DNA of 64,000 nt from Biostraticola tofi (GCF_004343195.1 NZ_SMCR01000001.1:658055-722054); one strand, 5' to 3'; counted from the first letter of the stretch, positions 39,330 through 50,062 are shown. The notes: generated from the letters alone by a model not told the origin. Made by a program: numbers and translations.

Positions 39330-39710
39330 ATGCAGCAAAAGGGTGATATCGAGGCCATCTGGAGCCGGTTGCAACGCTCCGCGTTCAGGTCAGCATTTCA
39401 ATTGACAGAAAAAGACCAGCGTTACCTGAATGATAAGGGAATGGAGCACGTTTTATCCCATGCCCGGGATTTCATCGCGTCCCGTCTTTCGCCGGCACTG
39501 CCTCTCAAAGACGGCAAACAAACGCCCTGGCGCGGCCACCCGGTATTTGTCGCCCAGCATGCCACAGCCACCTGCTGCCGCGGCTGCCTGGAAAAGTGGC
39601 ACGGCATTGTTCGTGGCCAGGCGCTTGATGCACGCCAGCAGGAGTACATCGTCCAGTTTATCGCCCTGTGGCTGGCGCGACGCGGCGGCTCTCCTTCAGG
39701 AAATCAATGA
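39330..39710 (+). CDS. DUF4186 family protein
   Basis: 126-residue cytoplasmic protein. The block HPVFVAQHATATCCRGCLEKWHGI near residue 70 is the core of DUF4186; its CC-x2-C-x4-H arrangement suggests metal binding. Function unknown. It lies upstream of rcsD on the same strand, with a 36-codon ORF overlapping its stop, so it may be transcribed with the Rcs phosphorelay genes. E. coli has no gene at this position. Confidence 0.8.
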   Translation: MQQKGDIEAIWSRLQRSAFRSAFQLTEKDQRYLNDKGMEHVLSHARDFIASRLSPALPLKDGKQTPWRGHPVFVAQHATATCCRGCLEKWHGIVRGQALDARQQEYIVQFIALWLARRGGSPSGNQ

Positions 39711-39817
39711 TGCCCCTGCTGTCCACTGAATCTCGCATCGACCTTTACACCGCCTTTGGCTGTACTGCCCTCTTTTTGCTGGTGGTGAGCGCAAGCGCTC
39801 GCCGCGTTTTCCGTTAA
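39707..39817 (+). CDS. Candidate 36-residue membrane protein overlapping DUF4186 and preceding rcsD
   Basis: The ATG overlaps the DUF4186 stop (ATGA) and follows CAGGA at six bases. The product has a polar N-terminus (MMPLLSTESRIDLYTA), one hydrophobic helix (FGCTALFLLVVSASA) and a basic C-terminus. It ends 15 bases before the rcsD start. The coupling overlap and the spacing argue for translation, but no family is recognised. Confidence 0.5.
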   Translation: MMPLLSTESRIDLYTAFGCTALFLLVVSASARRVFR

Positions 39818-39832
39818 CGAGCCTGAAGCGCC

Positions 39833-42622
39833 ATGAAGCGAACTAAAAATGTGTTTTTCACCTCAACCGCGCTGTCTCGTGGTTTCATGGCTTTTATCGT
39901 CATGCTGCTGCTGGCGCTGTGGCTGTTCTGCTTTCATACCGTCAATGCCTATCTGGTGGAAAGAAAACACAACCTGAACACCATCTCCAACGCCATCCAG
40001 AAACGTATCGACAATTATCGTTTCGTGGCCTATCAGCTTTACGAATCCAATATCGGCGCCTCCGCGGTTGCAGACGCAGCCAACGGCGCCCAGGAAACCC
40101 GGCTACGTCCTGATGTGTATTATGTTGAAAAACCGCATAAAAAAACCGATGCCCTTATCTTTGGTAGCCATGAGAATGCCAGCTTCAGTCTGGCGATCGC
40201 GATGTCAGGCTACCTGGACATTCTCTGGGGCTCTGAGACAAACAATTATTCCATGTATTATCTCAATGGCTCAGATAACAGCCTGACGCTGATTTCAACC
40301 CAGCCACTGCGCGATATTACCCCGCGCTTCAAGGACAGCTATATCAGTGCGCTGGTGGATTCCAGACGGGCTGAAATGCTGGCCCAGGCGAATGTGCTGG
40401 ACGAACGTGAAAGCTTTTCGCCCCTGCGCAAGCATCGTTTCCAGAATGATTATTATCTTACCCAGCGCATCATCTTCAACCAGCCTGGCCATCTGCCGAC
40501 GGTTATCGCATTTGATTTGCCGATCAACGACGTCATACCGCTGAATATGGCCAGGGCCAACTTTTCCCTGGTCACCTCCAATGACAACAGCGCTGCCGAT
40601 GAGGGAGATGAGGATTCCGGCCTGTATACCCAGAGCCGGATCAACGGCAGCCACCTGGAATTCAGCGTTCCTTTCGCTAACTCTCCGCTGACCCTGGTCT
40701 ATCGGGTGCCCATGAGCAGCCTGGTGCTGGACATGATGCGCAACAATTTCTGGCTGATCGCCATCGATCTGCTACTGCTGGCCCTGGCGATGGCCGGACT
40801 GTTTCTGGTGCGGCGTAATTTTCTGCACCCGAGCGATAATATGGCATCGGCTATCGAATCTCAGCAAGCCCTCAGTAACGAAGTCATTACCAACCTGCCG
40901 CTCGGGCTGCTGGTTTACAACTTCAGCACCAACCAGCTTATTGCCAGCAACAAAATAGCCGATCACCTGCTGCCCCATCTCAGCCTGCAGAAAATAGCCA
41001 ATTTGGCGGAAAGTCATCAGGGTATTATTCAGGCGACGGTGAACAACGAAGTTTACGAAATACGCACCTTCAAGAGCCAGCTGTCGCCCAATACCTGGCT
41101 TTTCCAATTGCTGGATCAGGATAAGGAAGTCTTGGTCAACAAGAAGCTGCAGCAGGCCCAGCGTGAACTGAATAAGAATCATCAGGCGCGCCGATCGATT
41201 CTTAAAAATCTGCAAAATGAGCTGGATGAGCCATTGGTTGAACTCAATATGCTGATTGATCAACTGGATGCCGACTATCCTGAGGCAGATGCCGACCTGG
41301 CGGAGAACCAGGGCAGCGCCGCTTCCAGGGCGTCGACGGACGAGGCGACTTCCGTGGTGTCGACCCAGCGGCCGGCCGGCGAACGCCGCCAATGGGTTGG
41401 CCAGCTCAGGCTGCAGTCACGCAGTCTGGGCACGATGTTTGAAAACATCTGCCTGCTGAATTCAATTGAGTCGGGGGAGTATAAAAGCAACCCTGAACGT
41501 TTTTTGCCACAGCAACTGCTGGAGACATTACTGAAGTCTCGACTGCCGCAGATCCGTCAGAAGGGGCTGGACCTGTTCAGTCATTACCGGCTGCCCTATG
41601 GTCAGCTCTATGTGGGAGACGCCGAAGCGTTAGCCAAAGCTCTGCTGCTGGTGATCGATTACGCGATCATAACTACACATTTCGGTAAAATTGAAACCAG
41701 CGTTGACCGGGATCCGCAGCGTGAAGGCCATCTGCTGTTTACCGTCAGCGATACCGGCCAGGGTATCGGACGCGAAGAGCTGGCCAACGTGGAGCAGCCC
41801 TTCATCAGCCCGGCCCAGGCCGATCATTATCGCCGCGGATCCGGTCTTTCCTGGTTCCTCTGCGACCAGTTATGTAAAAAAATGGGCGGCCGCCTGGAAA
41901 TCCGCAGCCATGATGGTATTGGGACGCTTTATACCCTGCAGCTGGCTCTGCCTGAGGCCGACGAAGAAAACGAAGCCGGTGAAAACATCCTGGACGATAC
42001 GCTTGTCCTGCTCGATATCGCCAACGAGCAGGTCAGGCGCATCACCAGCGATATGCTGTCGCGCTGGGGGGCGGAATGCCTGTATGCCGATGAACAGCAT
42101 CTGGCGCAGGAGCATGATCTGCTGATAACCGATGACATCAGTCGGCTGGAAGATTTTGCTATTTTACTGGATGGTCATGAAAGCGGCATTCTGTCGCTGA
42201 CGCCCAGACGGATGCGTGCCAATCACAATCTGGCCATCACCCTGCTCGACGCCATACTGCAGCTGATTGAGCTGCGTCTGGGGCAAAGCGACAACCTGCA
42301 GTATGCCGATTTTTCGCCGTCCGGCGATTTCGAAAGCGAAAGGAAACAATTATCATCAGGTGACTATTACACCCTGTTCGCCGAGACAGTACCGGATGAC
42401 GTAAAGAGACTGTATACTGAAGCCGAGAAGGGTGATTTGCCTGCCTTGGCCCAGACGGCGCATCGGCTGAAAGGCGTTTTCGCCATGCTTGACCTGGAAC
42501 CCGGCAAGCAACTATGTGAAACGCTGGAACAGCATATCAAGCAGCAGGATCATCTGATAATCGGAAATAAAATCCGAGAGATCGATGATTTTGTCACCAA
42601 ATTACTGCAGCATGCAAGGTAA
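39833..42622 (+). CDS. rcsD: Rcs phosphorelay phosphotransfer protein RcsD
   Basis: Inner-membrane intermediate of the Rcs envelope-stress relay; it passes phosphate between RcsC and RcsB through a C-terminal Hpt domain. Membrane spans at about 20-40 and 305-325 flank a periplasmic sensor region. A degenerate kinase-like region follows, and the Hpt domain has its phospho-His in QTAHRLKGVFAML (near residue 877). At 929 residues it is about 40 longer than E. coli RcsD. The extra length is an acidic, Ala/Ser-rich stretch around residues 478-520 between the helical pair and the ATPase-like domain. rcsB follows after eight bases. Confidence 0.95.
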   Translation: MKRTKNVFFTSTALSRGFMAFIVMLLLALWLFCFHTVNAYLVERKHNLNTISNAIQKRIDNYRFVAYQLYESNIGASAVADAANGAQETRLRPDVYYVEKPHKKTDALIFGSHENASFSLAIAMSGYLDILWGSETNNYSMYYLNGSDNSLTLISTQPLRDITPRFKDSYISALVDSRRAEMLAQANVLDERESFSPLRKHRFQNDYYLTQRIIFNQPGHLPTVIAFDLPINDVIPLNMARANFSLVTSNDNSAADEGDEDSGLYTQSRINGSHLEFSVPFANSPLTLVYRVPMSSLVLDMMRNNFWLIAIDLLLLALAMAGLFLVRRNFLHPSDNMASAIESQQALSNEVITNLPLGLLVYNFSTNQLIASNKIADHLLPHLSLQKIANLAESHQGIIQATVNNEVYEIRTFKSQLSPNTWLFQLLDQDKEVLVNKKLQQAQRELNKNHQARRSILKNLQNELDEPLVELNMLIDQLDADYPEADADLAENQGSAASRASTDEATSVVSTQRPAGERRQWVGQLRLQSRSLGTMFENICLLNSIESGEYKSNPERFLPQQLLETLLKSRLPQIRQKGLDLFSHYRLPYGQLYVGDAEALAKALLLVIDYAIITTHFGKIETSVDRDPQREGHLLFTVSDTGQGIGREELANVEQPFISPAQADHYRRGSGLSWFLCDQLCKKMGGRLEIRSHDGIGTLYTLQLALPEADEENEAGENILDDTLVLLDIANEQVRRITSDMLSRWGAECLYADEQHLAQEHDLLITDDISRLEDFAILLDGHESGILSLTPRRMRANHNLAITLLDAILQLIELRLGQSDNLQYADFSPSGDFESERKQLSSGDYYTLFAETVPDDVKRLYTEAEKGDLPALAQTAHRLKGVFAMLDLEPGKQLCETLEQHIKQQDHLIIGNKIREIDDFVTKLLQHAR

Positions 42623-42630
42623 ACCATAAC

Positions 42631-43281
42631 ATGAACAACCTGAACGTCATTATTGCCGATGACCATCCGATCGTCCTGTTCGGCATCCGTAAGTCGCTCG
42701 AACAAATTGAGTGGATTAACGTCGTTGGCGAATTTGAAGATTCCACATCGCTTATCAATAACCTCGGCAAGCTGGATGCCAATGTACTGGTAACCGATCT
42801 GTCGATGCCGGGCGAGAAATACGGCGATGGCATCACCCTGATAAAATATATCAAACGCCACTACCCGCAACTGGCGATCATCGTGCTGACGATGAACAAT
42901 AATCCGGCGATCCTGAGCGCGGTGCTGGAACTGGATATCGACGGCATTGTGCTAAAACAGGGCGCGCCTACCGATCTGCCTAAAGCGCTGGCCTCGCTGC
43001 AAAAGGGTAAAAAATACACCCCGGAAAGCGTTGCCAAGCTGCTTGAACGGATCAGTGCCGGCGGTTATGGCGATAAGCGTCTATCGCCCAAGGAAAGCGA
43101 AGTGCTGCGGCTGTTTGCCGAAGGGTTCCTGGTCACTGAAATCGCCAAGAAGCTGAATCGAAGCATCAAGACCATCAGCAGTCAGAAAAAATCAGCCATG
43201 CTTAAACTGGGCGTTGAGAATGATATCGGCTTGCTGAACTACCTGTCATCGGTAAGCATGGCCCCGGTAGATAAAGAATGA
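42631..43281 (+). CDS. rcsB: Response regulator RcsB
   Basis: DNA-binding response regulator of the Rcs relay controlling capsule, motility and envelope genes. The 216 residues are almost identical to E. coli: acidic pocket IIADDHP, phospho-Asp in VTDLSMPG (Asp56), Lys in VLKQGAP, and a LuxR-type helix-turn-helix LSPKESEVLRLFAEGFLVTEIAKKLNRSIKT split here for brevity. The only notable differences are conservative. Eight bases after rcsD, hence one operon; convergent with rcsC. Confidence 0.98.
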   Translation: MNNLNVIIADDHPIVLFGIRKSLEQIEWINVVGEFEDSTSLINNLGKLDANVLVTDLSMPGEKYGDGITLIKYIKRHYPQLAIIVLTMNNNPAILSAVLELDIDGIVLKQGAPTDLPKALASLQKGKKYTPESVAKLLERISAGGYGDKRLSPKESEVLRLFAEGFLVTEIAKKLNRSIKTISSQKKSAMLKLGVENDIGLLNYLSSVSMAPVDKE

Positions 43282-43395
43282 CCGGATGGCCCCGGTCCCC
43301 TGGTACGGCGATATCCCTATCCTGTCGCGGTACCGGCGCGGGCCCAGGCCTTTAACCGATTATTCCGGCTATTCAATCAGTATTTCGCTATTTTA

Positions 43396-46260
43396 TCAGT
43401 AATTTAATGACTCATGCCTCTCTAGTCTGATGCGCTGACAATAGTTCGCCAGAGCCGGCTCAAGTATCTCAAGCGTCACCGGCTTAGGCAGACAACTGTC
43501 CATCCCCGCATCCAGGCAGCGCTGCTTTTCTTCGGCCAGCGCATTGGCGGTTACGCCGACCACGGGCAGCGACAATCCCTGGCTGCGTATCCGGCGCGTC
43601 AGTTCATAGCCATCCATATTGGGCATATTCACATCACTCAGCACGATATCGATTTGGTGTCGACTGATCATGTTCAGCGCATCAACACCGTCATTGGCGG
43701 TAATAGCCTGATAGCCAAGCCAGCTTAGCTGATCAGCCAGCAGACGACGATTGATTGGGTGGTCATCCACCACCAGTATCTGAATATCGGCGTTTTCTTC
43801 CGTATTTACCGGCCTGGGCAGCGTGAGCAACGACGGCTGCGCCAAATCGCTGCGATATATTTTCAGCAGCACCAGCGGCAGCTCCTCGGCAAATGCCGAA
43901 CTCATATGCCAGTCGCCGACCATGCTTTCTTCGGCATGGCCGATATGATGGGTAATAAAGCGTACTGTGGCGCGCGGTGTGCCGGTTGGCGGATAGTCAT
44001 AGTCGCAGATAAATGTGTCCTGGGCGTTAATCGATTCCCCGCCGTGGCGTCTGACCTGCAGTCCATTATCCTCAAGCATGGCGGTGAGGTAGGTTTCCAA
44101 GGCAGCATTGCGTATCGCCAGCCAGCACACCCTGCCATACAAATCGGTATTGAGCACCGTCGGCTGGAAACGGGCTTTATACAGCGGCAGGCGGATGGTG
44201 AACAGACTGCCCAGCCCGGTTTCAGATTCCACATTAATATCGCCATCCATCAGGCTCACCAGCTTTTCACATATCGCCAGCCCCAGCCCGGTACCCTGGA
44301 ACTGACGCTCGCCACCGCTGGCCAACTGGACAAACGGATCAAACAGCCGCATCAGTTCCCGGGGCTTGATTCCCACCCCGGTATCGCGAATGCAGAATTT
44401 CAGGTAATGGCTGTCGCAGCAGACGCTGAGCATGATGCAGCCGCCTTGGGTAAACTTGATGGCATTATTGAGCAGATTGGACAGTACCTGCTGCAGGCGT
44501 ACCGGATCGCCTTTCAAGCTTACCGGTACCGCGGGATCGATAAAGCAGTAAAGCGCCAGACGCTTTTTAACCACCAGCGGCAGATAATTACCCGCCAGAT
44601 GATTCACCACTTCACGGGGTGAAAAATCCCGGGGCTCGATTTTCAACTGTTCCGATTCGATTTTGGAAAAATCGAGAATGTCGCTGATAATGCTGAGCAG
44701 CAGCGCTGAAGAGTTGCTCATCGCCGACACAAAACGGTCGACGCCTTCCGGCAGTACCTTGGTTTTAATCAGATCCAGATTGCCGATAATGCCGTACAGC
44801 GGTGTGCGAAGTTCATGACTGACGGTGGCCAGGAACATTGATTTGGCCTGACTGGCCTGTTCGGCGGCGGCGGCCATTTCCTGCAGCGATTCTTCCATCC
44901 GCACCCGGGCGCTGACGTCGACCAGTACGCAGATAGCCACATTCTCATTGCGATAACGTGAATGGACGAAGCTTATTTGCAGGTTATTGTTATTACTGGT
45001 CATCACATCGACAAAATTGACCTGCTGACCACAGATGATATGGATAATCCGCTGGCGATCTTCGAAGGTCAGCAGACTGAGATAATTGTGCGCCAATTCA
45101 TTACTGATGAGGTTGGCGCCATCGCTGATACGCAGAATACAGATGCCGACCGGGGCCGAAGCAACGATTTTACGATTGAACTGTTCGTTCTCTTCCAACT
45201 GCAAGGCATTCTTTTCCGCCGGCGCAAACATTTTCCGCTCGAACAGCCAGGTCAGCACAAACAGCAGCAGCCCGGAAAAAAGGTTCAGCAGCAGTACGAC
45301 AAAAATCAGCGACTGATATTTATCAATGACCACGTTCAGCGGCAGGGAATAAACAATACTCAGGGTTGCCGGCGCCAATCCTTTTTTCATCACCAGATCT
45401 TTAAAGCTGTCGATATAGCCAAAATAGCCGGCTTCGGCGGGGAAAACCCGCAGCGAAGATGAGCGACGCTCTCCTTCAGTCAACGCCATCACCGGACTGT
45501 TATGGTCTGAAAGCAGCGTAATACCGATAGGCAGATTGCTGGAGCTGGCAAAATCCTCAAGCCGGATACCCAACTCCACCGCCAGCAGCGCCGCCAGGCG
45601 ATTACCGACGAATACCGGCGTCAGGATATAATAATAGCCGCTGTCCGGGCGCGAGTCCGGCACCACCCAATACAGGTAATCCCCCCGATCATTGGCACGG
45701 GTATTGTGATATTTAATGATTTGACGCTGCAGGCTTTTAGGCACCGCCGGCATACCGACCGGTGCGTTTCGCAGGCTGAAATGCGTCAGGCACTGACTGT
45801 CGGGGCTGATGTAGAACACCCGATTCAGATCATACGCATCGGAGAAGTTATCTTTCCAGTAGTTAAGGAAATAGCTTAATGATTCGGCGGACTGCTGAAA
45901 CTGAGGCTCAACGCGGCTGCAATCGGCATTGGGATACACCGGATAAAACTGCGTCTCCCCAGGGTTGACGCTGAACGCTTCATTTAACGATTGATGGCCT
46001 TCCTGGTGGCCATTATCAAGCCGATTTTCGGCAATGTATTTTAACTGACGCATGATATCGGAGGAATGACGGAAATAGCCCTGGGCCAACTCGAAACTGG
46101 TATCGTAATCTTGGCGTAAATCAGACTCACGCTGATGCAGCACGCTAAAAATATAAAACAGTGAAAGTAACGCGCCCAGCGCCCAGAACAGCAGCGCCAG
46201 CGTTCTGAACAGATAGCGGGATACGTTGACCGTAGTGCGGAACGACGAAAAGTATTTCAA
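43396..46260 (-). CDS. rcsC: Hybrid sensor histidine kinase RcsC
   Basis: Inner-membrane hybrid kinase that starts the Rcs relay. The 954 residues show a span near 20-40, a periplasmic domain, a second span near 315-335, a PAS-like linker, the dimerisation box TVSHELRTPLYGIIGNL with phospho-His near residue 480, the ATP-binding motifs SNLLNNAIKF and GTGLGLAI, and a C-terminal receiver domain with phospho-Asp in VLSDVNMPNMDGYE near 878. Convergent with rcsB; separated from upstream gyrA by a terminator, so transcribed on its own. Confidence 0.96.
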   Translation of the reverse strand: MKYFSSFRTTVNVSRYLFRTLALLFWALGALLSLFYIFSVLHQRESDLRQDYDTSFELAQGYFRHSSDIMRQLKYIAENRLDNGHQEGHQSLNEAFSVNPGETQFYPVYPNADCSRVEPQFQQSAESLSYFLNYWKDNFSDAYDLNRVFYISPDSQCLTHFSLRNAPVGMPAVPKSLQRQIIKYHNTRANDRGDYLYWVVPDSRPDSGYYYILTPVFVGNRLAALLAVELGIRLEDFASSSNLPIGITLLSDHNSPVMALTEGERRSSSLRVFPAEAGYFGYIDSFKDLVMKKGLAPATLSIVYSLPLNVVIDKYQSLIFVVLLLNLFSGLLLFVLTWLFERKMFAPAEKNALQLEENEQFNRKIVASAPVGICILRISDGANLISNELAHNYLSLLTFEDRQRIIHIICGQQVNFVDVMTSNNNNLQISFVHSRYRNENVAICVLVDVSARVRMEESLQEMAAAAEQASQAKSMFLATVSHELRTPLYGIIGNLDLIKTKVLPEGVDRFVSAMSNSSALLLSIISDILDFSKIESEQLKIEPRDFSPREVVNHLAGNYLPLVVKKRLALYCFIDPAVPVSLKGDPVRLQQVLSNLLNNAIKFTQGGCIMLSVCCDSHYLKFCIRDTGVGIKPRELMRLFDPFVQLASGGERQFQGTGLGLAICEKLVSLMDGDINVESETGLGSLFTIRLPLYKARFQPTVLNTDLYGRVCWLAIRNAALETYLTAMLEDNGLQVRRHGGESINAQDTFICDYDYPPTGTPRATVRFITHHIGHAEESMVGDWHMSSAFAEELPLVLLKIYRSDLAQPSLLTLPRPVNTEENADIQILVVDDHPINRRLLADQLSWLGYQAITANDGVDALNMISRHQIDIVLSDVNMPNMDGYELTRRIRSQGLSLPVVGVTANALAEEKQRCLDAGMDSCLPKPVTLEILEPALANYCQRIRLERHESLNY

Positions 46261-46321
46261 GCTGGCTTGATTCCGATATGTATGCGAGTCCGGCCGATGC
46301 CGTCAATTTACCCAGCGGCGA

Positions 46322-46348
46322 TAAAAAAGGCCAGCACATCGGCTGGCT
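46322..46348 (-). terminator. gyrA intrinsic terminator
   Basis: Minus strand AGCCAGC-CGATGT-GCTGGCC followed by TTTTTT, about 100 bases past the gyrA stop and ahead of rcsC. Confidence 0.85.
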
Positions 46349-46447
46349 CTTGATGATAGAACGCGTGTCACAATAACCCGTTCAGAAGGCTTTCCGCCGG
46401 CAGACCGGGGCATTTCATCCCCGGCTTGCCAAGCACGGGTTCAGCTA

Positions 46448-49129
46448 TCAGACGTTTTCGTCATCAATCTGGTCATCAGCGATGTCATCACCCTTGTCCG
46501 ATGTATCGTCGTCATCTGACACAGACTCATCGTCGTCCAGGCCGGCGGCATCGACAACGCCCTCTTCAGGGGGTGCAAGTCCATCCAGCTCTTCGTCGTC
46601 CACCGGTTCGGCAACGCGCTGCAGACCGACCACATGCTCATCTTCGGCAGTACGTATCAAGGTCACGCCCTGGGTATTACGGCCGACGACGCTGACTTCC
46701 GATACGCGGGTACGCACCAGCGTGCCGGCATCGGTTATCATCATGATTTGGTCGCTGTCGACCACCTGTACCGCCCCGACCACCTCACCATTGCGCTCGC
46801 TCACTTTGATGGAGATGACGCCCTGGGTCGCACGGGATTTGGTCGGATATTCAGCCTGGCCGGTACGTTTACCGTAACCGTGCTGGGTCACCGTCAGGAT
46901 CTGGCCGTCGCCGCGAGGAATGATAAGCGATACCACCCGGTCTTTTTCCGCCAGGTTGATGCCCCTTACACCGGTGGCGGTACGCCCCATCGAGCGCACC
47001 TGGCTCTCGGGGAAACGCACCACTTTACCGTAAGCGGAGAACAGCATGGCTTCATTCTGGCCGTCGGTCAGGTCAACACCGATAAGCTCATCGCCCTCGT
47101 TAAGGTTGACGGCAATAATGCCGGCGCTGCGCGGACGGCTGAACTCGGTAAGCGCGGTTTTCTTGACCGTGCCGCTGGCGGTGGCCATAAATACGTGGCG
47201 CCCTTCTTCATACTCGCGGACCGGCAGGATGGCGGTAATGCGCTCGTTGGGCTCCAGAGGCAGCAGGTTGACGATAGGACGACCACGAGCGCCGCGGCTG
47301 GCCTCCGGCAACTGATAGACCTTCATCCAGTACAGCCGGCCACGGCTGGAGAACAGCAGGATGGTGTCATGGGTGTTGGCGACCAGCAGGCGATCAATGA
47401 AGTCTTCTTCCTTGATACGCGCCGCTGATTTGCCCTTGCCGCCGCGGCGCTGGGCTTCATAGTCGGTAAGCGGCTGGTATTTGACATAACCCTGGTGAGA
47501 CAGGGTCACCACCACATCTTCCTGATTGATCAGATCTTCGATGTTGATATCAGAGGTATTGGCGGTGATTTCGGTACGACGCGGATCGCTGTACAGCGCT
47601 TTCATCGCATTGAGCTCTTCGCGAATAACCTCCATCAGCCGATCCGGGTTCTCCAGGATCCGCAGCAGCTCGGCAATCTGCTCCAACAGCTCTTTATACT
47701 CATCCAGTAGTTTTTCATGCTCAAGGCCGGTCAGTTTCTGCAAACGCAGATCCAGAATGGCCTGAGCCTGCTGCTCGGTCAGGTGATAGTTGCCGTCGCG
47801 AATGCCGTATTCCGGCTCCAGCCATTCCGGACGCGCGGCATCATCACCGGCGCGTTCGAGCATGGCAGACACATTACCCAGCGCCCACGGGCGGGCAATC
47901 AGGCCGGCCTTGGCTTCCGCCGGGCTCTGTGCATTGCGGATAAGCTCGATAATCGGATCGATATTGGCCAGTGCAACCGCCAGCGCCTCCAGTATATGGG
48001 CGCGATCGCGGGCTTTGCGCAGCTCAAATATGGTCCGGCGAGTCACCACTTCGCGGCGATGGCGGACAAAGGCGGAGAGAATATCCTTCAGCGCCATGAT
48101 CTTCGGCTGGCCCTGATGCAACGCCACCATATTGATACCGAACGACACTTGCAGCTGGGTTTGGGAGTAGAGGTTGTTAAGCACCACTTCGCCCACTGCG
48201 TCGCGCTTGATTTCGATAACGATGCGCATGCCGTCTTTATCGGACTCGTCGCGCAGGGCGCTGATGCCCTCGATGCGCTTGTCCTTGACCAGCTCGGCGA
48301 TTTTCTCGATAAGCCGTGCCTTGTTCACCTGATAGGGAATTTCGTGCACGATAATGGTTTCACGGCCGGTCTTGGCGTCAGCCTCGACCTCGGCGCGGGC
48401 GCGGATATAAATCTTGCCGCGGCCGGTACGGTAAGCTTCCTCTATACCACGGCGGCCATTGATGATGGCGGCGGTGGGGAAATCAGGACCGGGAATGTGC
48501 TCCATCAACCCTTCGACGCTGATGTTTTCATCGTCGATATACGCCAGGCAGCCGTCGATGACTTCTGACAGGTTGTGGGGCGGAATGTTGGTCGCCATGC
48601 CCACCGCGATGCCGGACGAGCCGTTCACCAGCAGATTGGGGATTTTGGTCGGCATCACCTCGGGGATTTGTTCGGTGCCGTCATAGTTGGGCACAAAATC
48701 CACGGTGTCTTTTTCAAGATCAGCTAACAGTTCATGGGCAATTTTAGCCATGCGGACTTCGGTATAACGCATCGCTGCGGCGGAGTCGCCGTCGACGGAA
48801 CCGAAGTTACCCTGACCATCCACCAGCATATAACGCAGTGAAAACGGCTGAGCCATGCGCACGATGGTATCGTAAACAGCGGTATCACCATGGGGATGAT
48901 ACTTACCGATTACGTCGCCGACCACACGGGCGGATTTTTTATAAGGTTTATTCCAGTCATTACCGAGAACGCTCATCGCAAATAAAACGCGACGGTGAAC
49001 CGGTTTCAGTCCATCCCGTACATCCGGCAGCGCACGTCCGACAATGACGGACATGGCGTAATCCAGATAAGAGCGTTTCAGCTCTTCTTCGATATTGACC
49101 GGTGTAATTTCTCTGGCAAGGTCGCTCAT
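46448..49129 (-). CDS. gyrA: DNA gyrase subunit A
   Basis: Breakage-reunion subunit of gyrase (893 residues). Catalytic Tyr122 in AMRYTEVRM; quinolone-resistance region [13 protein letters not shown], with Thr at position 83 where E. coli has Ser and Asp retained at 87. The C-terminal beta-pinwheel has the GyrA box QRRGGKG near residue 560. The acidic tail ([18 protein letters not shown] onward) is longer than in E. coli, explaining most of the 18 extra residues; the tail modulates DNA wrapping. Divergent from ubiG. Confidence 0.97.
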   Translation of the reverse strand: MSDLAREITPVNIEEELKRSYLDYAMSVIVGRALPDVRDGLKPVHRRVLFAMSVLGNDWNKPYKKSARVVGDVIGKYHPHGDTAVYDTIVRMAQPFSLRYMLVDGQGNFGSVDGDSAAAMRYTEVRMAKIAHELLADLEKDTVDFVPNYDGTEQIPEVMPTKIPNLLVNGSSGIAVGMATNIPPHNLSEVIDGCLAYIDDENISVEGLMEHIPGPDFPTAAIINGRRGIEEAYRTGRGKIYIRARAEVEADAKTGRETIIVHEIPYQVNKARLIEKIAELVKDKRIEGISALRDESDKDGMRIVIEIKRDAVGEVVLNNLYSQTQLQVSFGINMVALHQGQPKIMALKDILSAFVRHRREVVTRRTIFELRKARDRAHILEALAVALANIDPIIELIRNAQSPAEAKAGLIARPWALGNVSAMLERAGDDAARPEWLEPEYGIRDGNYHLTEQQAQAILDLRLQKLTGLEHEKLLDEYKELLEQIAELLRILENPDRLMEVIREELNAMKALYSDPRRTEITANTSDINIEDLINQEDVVVTLSHQGYVKYQPLTDYEAQRRGGKGKSAARIKEEDFIDRLLVANTHDTILLFSSRGRLYWMKVYQLPEASRGARGRPIVNLLPLEPNERITAILPVREYEEGRHVFMATASGTVKKTALTEFSRPRSAGIIAVNLNEGDELIGVDLTDGQNEAMLFSAYGKVVRFPESQVRSMGRTATGVRGINLAEKDRVVSLIIPRGDGQILTVTQHGYGKRTGQAEYPTKSRATQGVISIKVSERNGEVVGAVQVVDSDQIMMITDAGTLVRTRVSEVSVVGRNTQGVTLIRTAEDEHVVGLQRVAEPVDDEELDGLAPPEEGVVDAAGLDDDESVSDDDDTSDKGDDIADDQIDDENV

Positions 49130-49183
49130 GGAGCCGCTATCCCTCTACTAATTGAAGCATCTACCCGGATTTAAAGGTGCTAA

Positions 49184-49212
49184 AGTATACCATAGATCAA
49201 CGTTTCAGGGAA
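49184..49212 (-). promoter_or_regulatory. gyrA promoter
   Basis: Minus strand TTCCCT (49212-49207), 17 bases, TATACT (49189-49184). The layout resembles the E. coli gyrA promoter, which is induced by DNA relaxation. About 55 bases upstream of the start codon. Confidence 0.6.
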
Positions 49213-49321
49213 AATAGTCGGCGGGTTAAACCCCTTTGTTCAGGCTGTTTGGCGGCTGGCCACTATGGTAAGCGTCGGGGTTGGCGTTATACTTGGCGGA
49301 TTATCGTTTAAGGAGCACCGG

Positions 49322-50062
49322 ATGAACTCACAAGGCAGTAATACCACGCCCGCCGCCCAGCAGGAAAACGTCGATGCGCGGGAAATAGCAAAATTTGATG
49401 CGGTAGCGTCGCGCTGGTGGGATTTGGAAGGCGAATTCAAGCCGTTGCACCGCATCAATCCCCTGCGGCTCGATTACATTCTCAACCATGCCGGCGGCCT
49501 GTTCGGCAAAAAGGTGCTGGATGTCGGCTGCGGCGGCGGTATTCTGGCCGAAAGCATGGCCCGGGAGGGGGCGGCAGTCACCGGCCTTGACATGGGCGCC
49601 GAGCCGCTGTCGGTCGCCCGGCTCCATGCCTTGGAAAGCGGCGTAAAAATCGAGTATGTGCAGAAAACCGTCGAACAGCACGCCGACGATGCACCCGGCC
49701 AATACGACGCGGTCACCTGCATGGAAATGCTGGAGCACGTACCGGACCCGGCGTCCATTGTCCGCGCTTGCGCCAGGCTGGTCAAACCCGGGGGCGATGT
49801 ATTCTTCTCGACGCTCAACCGCAATCCCAAGTCCTGGCTGATGGCGATCATCGGCGCTGAATATGTGCTGCGCATGGTGCCTCGCGGCACCCATGACATC
49901 AATAAATTCATCAAACCGGCCGAGCTTATCCAGTGGCTGGACGGCACCGGTCTGGCCGAACGCCATATCACCGGGCTGCATTACCACCTGCTGCGCGACC
50001 GGTTCTCCCTGGGCGGCAACGTTGACGTTAATTACATGCTGCATACCCGCCGGCAGAATTAA
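49322..50062 (+). CDS. ubiG: Ubiquinone biosynthesis O-methyltransferase UbiG
   Basis: SAM-dependent enzyme that performs both O-methylation steps of ubiquinone synthesis. The 246-residue protein has SAM motif [10 protein letters not shown] (near residue 63), motif [13 protein letters not shown] (near 130) and the conserved N-terminal [20 protein letters not shown] used the ATG at 49322 behind AAGGAG; an upstream in-frame ATG (49265) has no ribosome-binding site and adds residues absent from the family. Divergent from gyrA as in E. coli. Confidence 0.96.
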   Translation: MNSQGSNTTPAAQQENVDAREIAKFDAVASRWWDLEGEFKPLHRINPLRLDYILNHAGGLFGKKVLDVGCGGGILAESMAREGAAVTGLDMGAEPLSVARLHALESGVKIEYVQKTVEQHADDAPGQYDAVTCMEMLEHVPDPASIVRACARLVKPGGDVFFSTLNRNPKSWLMAIIGAEYVLRMVPRGTHDINKFIKPAELIQWLDGTGLAERHITGLHYHLLRDRFSLGGNVDVNYMLHTRRQN

